Origin: Flavobacteriaceae bacterium
Lineage (GTDB): Bacteria > Bacteroidota > Bacteroidia > Flavobacteriales > Flavobacteriaceae
DNA: 9,175 nt
Assembly: GCA_020347545.1 (NCBI GenBank)
Contig: CP070731.1
Location: 1,495,484 to 1,504,658 of the forward strand
Reading direction: 5' to 3'
Positions 5,729 to 9,175 of this stretch are shown here, piece by piece. Below the pieces are notes generated by a model. It was not told the DNA's origin, made no database searches, and saw only the letters and a list, made by a program, of their open reading frames with translations. Position 1 is the stretch's first letter, and each line of letters opens with the position of its first letter. The translations under genes were made by a program, and so were the position numbers.

Positions 5729-6904
5729 ATGAGCTGTACTTCGTGCTCATCCTCTATAAATGGATTGCCTCTGGGCTGTAAAAACAATGGTGCCTGTGCT
5801 TCAGGGAGCTGTGATAAAATGAATGTTTTTGACTGGTTGTCCAACATGTCCCTTCCCAACGGGCAGGAGCCGTTCAATATCGTTGAGGTCAGGTTTAAAA
5901 ACGGCCGTAAAGGATTTTATCGAAATACCAAAGGCCTGGCCATTTCAATTGGAGACGTGGTTGCTGTTGAGAGTTCACCGGGTCATGATGTTGGGGTGGT
6001 ATCCCTGACGGGAGAACTTGTTAAGGTACAGATGAAAAAGAAGAGGGTATCTCCCTCAAAAGAAGACATCAGTCAGATTTATCGAAAAGCTTCGGAAAAA
6101 GACATCGAAATCTGGACAAATGCCAGAAATAAAGAAGTTGAGGTTCAGAGAAAATCAAGACTGATCATTACGCGTTTAGGATTGAAAATGAAACTCTCAG
6201 ATGTTGAATTTCAAGGAGACGGAAATAAAGCCACTTTTTACTATACTGCTGACGAGCGTGTTGATTTCAGACAGCTGATCAGGGAACTTGCCGGGACATT
6301 CAGTCTAAGGGTAGAAATGAAACAGGTTGGGCTGAGGCAGGAAGCCTCTCGATTAGGTGGTATTGGGTCCTGTGGAAGAGAATTATGCTGCTCCACCTGG
6401 CTTACAGACTTCAGATCAGTGAGTACCTCTGCCGCAAGATATCAGCAATTGTCTCTGAATCCACAGAAACTGGCAGGACAGTGCGGAAAATTAAAATGTT
6501 GCCTGAATTATGAACTGGATTCCTATATGGATGCGCTTAAAACATTTCCGAAAACCAATGTATGGCTGCAAACTGAAAAAGGGCCCGCGGTATTTCAGAA
6601 AATGGATATATTTCAGGGCTGGTTATGGTACGCTTACAAGGAAAATCCCGTAACCTGGCATAAACTGACCGTAGCACAGACAAACCAGATCATTGAGCTG
6701 AACAAAAACAAATCGAAAGCCTCCAGTTTGGAGGAATATGCTTTGGAACTGGAATTTGAGGTCACTGAAACTTCAAAGTTTACGGATGTGGTCGGACAGG
6801 ACAGCCTGACCCGATTTGACAAACCTAAATTCAAGCGAAAGAAAAAAAGGAAAAATCGCAATTTCAGAAATAACAAAAAGAATCTTCAAAAAAAGAAAAA
6901 TTAG
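5729..6904 (+). CDS. ricT: PSP1-domain protein, RicT/YaaT homologue, cysteine-rich
   Basis: A 391-aa cytoplasmic protein with no signal peptide. The PSP1 core spans about 50-270, with 'VEVRFKNGRKGFYRN' (52-66), 'GDVVAVE' (75-81), 'EMKQVGLRQEASRLGGIGSC' (196-215) and 'AGQCGKLKCCLNYE' (249-262). Cysteines cluster at 3, 6, 17, 23, 28 and at 215, 220, 221, 252, 257, 258. In Bacillus subtilis, RicT works with RicA and RicF in an Fe-S complex that guides RNase Y. Whether this lone homologue does so is unknown, and no RicA or RicF gene is in the window. The C-terminus (about 366-391) is a lysine/arginine-rich tail suited to nucleic-acid or ribosome contact. It heads a tight operon: gldH starts 2 bp after its TAG stop. 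Bacillus keeps yaaT beside holB, and holB lies nearby here too, but divergent. Confidence 0.88.
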   Translation: MSCTSCSSSINGLPLGCKNNGACASGSCDKMNVFDWLSNMSLPNGQEPFNIVEVRFKNGRKGFYRNTKGLAISIGDVVAVESSPGHDVGVVSLTGELVKVQMKKKRVSPSKEDISQIYRKASEKDIEIWTNARNKEVEVQRKSRLIITRLGLKMKLSDVEFQGDGNKATFYYTADERVDFRQLIRELAGTFSLRVEMKQVGLRQEASRLGGIGSCGRELCCSTWLTDFRSVSTSAARYQQLSLNPQKLAGQCGKLKCCLNYELDSYMDALKTFPKTNVWLQTEKGPAVFQKMDIFQGWLWYAYKENPVTWHKLTVAQTNQIIELNKNKSKASSLEEYALELEFEVTETSKFTDVVGQDSLTRFDKPKFKRKKKRKNRNFRNNKKNLQKKKN

Positions 6905-6906
6905 GA

Positions 6907-7422
6907 ATGAAAATTCAATTGAAGAAAAGTATAAAAAGCGTCGCCAGGAGTATATTGGTTCTATTCTTTCTTGTGTCCTTTTTTTCCTGTTCAAACAATA
7001 TGGTTTATAACCAATACGTTCCTATAGAAAACGGGGAGTGGCATAAAGATTCCATAATTAATTTCAAGGTGAATTCAACGGATACAATCTCGAAAAACAA
7101 CCTTTACGTTACTTTGCGAAACAATAAAGAATATGAATTTAGCAATCTGTTTCTTATCGTTGGCATAAAATTCCCCAACAACTATCAAATTGTAGATACT
7201 TTAGAATATGAAATGACCACTCCGGACGGTAGATTTCTTGGTTCCGGAATGACTGATATTAAAGAGAATAAACTTGAATATAAAACCAATGTCACTTTTT
7301 CCATGTCAGGCGACTACAATGTTTCTGTTCAGCAGGCAATGCGCCGAACAAGGGATATCGAAGGGCTTACCTATCTAAAAGGTATAACGGATGTTGGATT
7401 ACAAATTGAAAAATTGAATTGA
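6907..7422 (+). CDS. gldH: Gliding motility lipoprotein GldH
   Basis: A 171-aa lipoprotein. The N-terminus has a basic region (KKSIKSVAR), a hydrophobic core (about 15-26) and a lipobox ending at C28 ('VSFFSC'), so signal peptidase II processing is expected. The residues after the cysteine (SNNMVYNQY) lack the acidic surface-export signal of some Bacteroidota lipoproteins, suggesting a periplasm-facing anchor. Family features are 'NGEWHKDSIINFKV' (about 38-51), 'LYVTLRNNKEYEFSNLFLIV' (66-85) and 'TPDGRFLGSG' (100-109). In Flavobacterium johnsoniae GldH is needed for gliding and chitin use, and the Gld proteins overlap with the type IX secretion apparatus. The start is 2 bp after ricT, and the stop overlaps the next ATG (TGATG), so translation is likely coupled. 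Confidence 0.9.
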   Translation: MKIQLKKSIKSVARSILVLFFLVSFFSCSNNMVYNQYVPIENGEWHKDSIINFKVNSTDTISKNNLYVTLRNNKEYEFSNLFLIVGIKFPNNYQIVDTLEYEMTTPDGRFLGSGMTDIKENKLEYKTNVTFSMSGDYNVSVQQAMRRTRDIEGLTYLKGITDVGLQIEKLN

Positions 7423-9175
7423 TGGCTGAGAAGAGTCAAAAAACAGGTGCAAGTAAATTTACAAAATGGATATGGAAATTATTCGTTGGCGGTCTATTGC
7501 TTTTATTTCTCGTTTTTTTGCTTGCGGGATTAAATGTATTTGGCAAGCTTCCCACTTTTGAGGAACTTGAGAATCCGGAGAACAATCTCGCTACCGAAGT
7601 TATTTCCATCGATGGAAAAACGTTGGGAAAATACTATCGGGAAAACAGGACTCCTGTAAAATACAGTGAACTGCCGGATAACTTGATCAAGGCTCTGGTT
7701 GCTACCGAAGATGAAAGGTATTACGATCATTCAGGAATCGATTTCCAGGGAACCGCAAGAGCTGCCGCTAAACTTGGAAAAGACGGAGGTGCAAGTACGA
7801 TCACCCAGCAATTGGCCAAAATGCTATTTACCAAAAAAGCTTCCGGTAATATTGCCAAAAGACTGATCCAGAAAGTAAAAGAATGGGTCATTGCCATCAG
7901 GCTGGAAAAACAATATACCAAGAATGAGATCATTACCATGTATTTCAATAAATACGATTTCGGTCATAATGCCGTAGGAATCAGGTCGGCCAGCCGGATC
8001 CATTTTGGAAAAGAGCCTAATGAGTTGGAGATCGAAGAATCGGCAATGCTTGTAGGTATGTTGAAGAATTCATCCCTTTACAATCCGATGAGGAGGCCCG
8101 AAATGGTGAAGCAAAGAAGAAATGTGGTCTTTGGCCAGATGCTTCGCAATGAATTTATAACTGAAGCTGAAAAAGATTCCCTACAGCAGCTTCCGTTAGA
8201 GCTTGACATCAATCTTGAAGGCCACAGTGACGGAACAGCAACCTATTTTAGAGAATACGTCCGTGATTTTATGAAAAAGTGGATCAAGGACAATCCTAAA
8301 TCCAACGGGGAAAGTTATAATATTTACAGGGACGGTCTTAAAATATACGTTACCCTGGACTCTCGTATGCAGAAAAATGCAGAAGAGGCTATGGCAGAAC
8401 ACATGGCCAATTTGCAGAAAGTTTTCTTCAAACAACAAAAGCAAAACAGCACTGCTCCTTTCTATGATCTGGAGCCTGAGCAAATAGAGAGCACCATGCT
8501 GGCCGCGATGAAAAGAAGTGATCGCTGGCGTAAAATGAAACGCAATGGAGATGCTGAAGAGGAAATCAAAGCTTCTTTTTATAAAGAAACCCCTATGAAA
8601 ATATTTTCTTGGAAGGGAGATATTGATACGGTAATGACTCCATACGATTCCATTAAATACAATAAGTTCATCCTTCAGGCAGGCTTGTTATCGACAGATC
8701 CGACAACGGGTCATGTAAAAGCCTGGGTGGGTGGCATTGACTATAAACATTTCCAATACGATCATGTGAAACAAGGAAAGCGTCAGGTAGGCTCAACCTT
8801 TAAACCTTTTGTTTACGCCACGGCGATCAATCAGCTTGGTTTGTCGCCCTGTGATGAATATCCCAATACGCCTTATACCATCCCTGCGGGTAAATACCAT
8901 CTTGACGAAGACTGGACCCCTCGAAACTCTGGTGAGGAATATGGAGGTTTGAGGTCGCTGAAGAATGCGCTCGCCAATTCCATCAACGTTATTTCAGCTA
9001 ACCTTATCGATCAGACCACACCTCAAAATGTGGTGAAAATGGCAAAGAATCTTGGGGTTGAAACCGAGATTCCGGCAGTTCCTTCCGTGGCATTGGGAAC
9101 AGTTGATCTTAGCCTGTATGAAATGGTTGGGGCCTTAAATACATTTGCCAACAAGGGGATGTATGTAAAACCGAT
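7422..9175 (+). CDS. mrcA: Class A penicillin-binding protein 1A (glycosyltransferase/transpeptidase), 3' end outside window
   Basis: The visible 584 residues continue past the window end with no stop. This bifunctional enzyme polymerises lipid II into glycan strands and cross-links the peptides, anchored in the inner membrane facing the periplasm. A short cytoplasmic tail precedes one membrane helix at about 18-38. The GT51 domain has 'ATEDERYYDHSGID' (94-107) with catalytic E96, 'GGASTITQQLAK' (122-133), and 'KEWVIAIRLE' (153-162) with E154. A linker of about 310-415 follows. The transpeptidase domain shows the SxxK motif 'GSTFKP' (457-462; S458, K461) and the SxN motif S520-I-N522. The KTG motif lies beyond the window. 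The ATG overlaps the gldH stop by one base, so the gene is the third in that operon. Confidence 0.95.
   Translation, partial: MAEKSQKTGASKFTKWIWKLFVGGLLLLFLVFLLAGLNVFGKLPTFEELENPENNLATEVISIDGKTLGKYYRENRTPVKYSELPDNLIKALVATEDERYYDHSGIDFQGTARAAAKLGKDGGASTITQQLAKMLFTKKASGNIAKRLIQKVKEWVIAIRLEKQYTKNEIITMYFNKYDFGHNAVGIRSASRIHFGKEPNELEIEESAMLVGMLKNSSLYNPMRRPEMVKQRRNVVFGQMLRNEFITEAEKDSLQQLPLELDINLEGHSDGTATYFREYVRDFMKKWIKDNPKSNGESYNIYRDGLKIYVTLDSRMQKNAEEAMAEHMANLQKVFFKQQKQNSTAPFYDLEPEQIESTMLAAMKRSDRWRKMKRNGDAEEEIKASFYKETPMKIFSWKGDIDTVMTPYDSIKYNKFILQAGLLSTDPTTGHVKAWVGGIDYKHFQYDHVKQGKRQVGSTFKPFVYATAINQLGLSPCDEYPNTPYTIPAGKYHLDEDWTPRNSGEEYGGLRSLKNALANSINVISANLIDQTTPQNVVKMAKNLGVETEIPAVPSVALGTVDLSLYEMVGALNTFANKGMYVKP

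Noticed and set aside
6820..6904. Lysine/arginine-rich end of the RicT-like protein as a frameshift artefact
   Set aside because: The frame stays open to a stop 2 bp before gldH, which matches operon packing; a basic tail is plausible for an RNA-associated protein.

Overview
The window reads as ordinary chromosome from a member of the Bacteroidota, most likely a gliding marine-type Flavobacteriaceae. The evidence is a gldH gliding-motility lipoprotein gene, moderately AT-rich DNA, almost no Shine-Dalgarno sequences, Bacteroidota-style -7 boxes (TAnnTTTG) upstream of three genes, and the family-typical forms of HolB and the PSP1-domain protein. There are no mobile elements, CRISPR arrays, rRNA or tRNA genes, and I see no defence system.

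Layout. Positions 1-1481 (+) hold the tail of an aldo/keto reductase followed closely by a secreted GH29 alpha-L-fucosidase, probably one sugar-utilisation operon. Positions 1539-2914 (-) hold trpS followed by a small Rid-family protein that lacks the catalytic arginine of true RidA. Positions 3026-3268 (-) encode a small GlsB/YeaQ-type three-helix membrane protein, divergent from a seven-helix hemolysin III/TrhA (PAQR) protein at 3355-4002 (+). That gene converges with holB (DNA polymerase III delta', 4007-5161, -); the two stop codons form one 10-bp palindrome. The 148-bp divergent region upstream of holB carries a dyad, a clear -7 box and a 14-bp palindrome, and leads into a single-cluster [4Fe-4S] ferredoxin (5310-5540, +).

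After a 188-bp AT-rich gap with several repeats comes a tight three-gene operon on the + strand: a cysteine-rich PSP1/RicT-like protein (5729-6904), gldH (6907-7422) and a class A penicillin-binding protein (7422 to the window end, truncated). The gaps are 2 bp and then a 1-bp overlap, so translation is probably coupled.

The parts that deserve a second look are: the linkage of an Fe-S-type RicT homologue to a ferredoxin, a gliding lipoprotein and a peptidoglycan synthase; the Rid protein without the deaminase arginine; the fucosidase/oxidoreductase pair; and the small repeats in the two intergenic regions around the ferredoxin. No clearly novel system is evident; most of the window is housekeeping.
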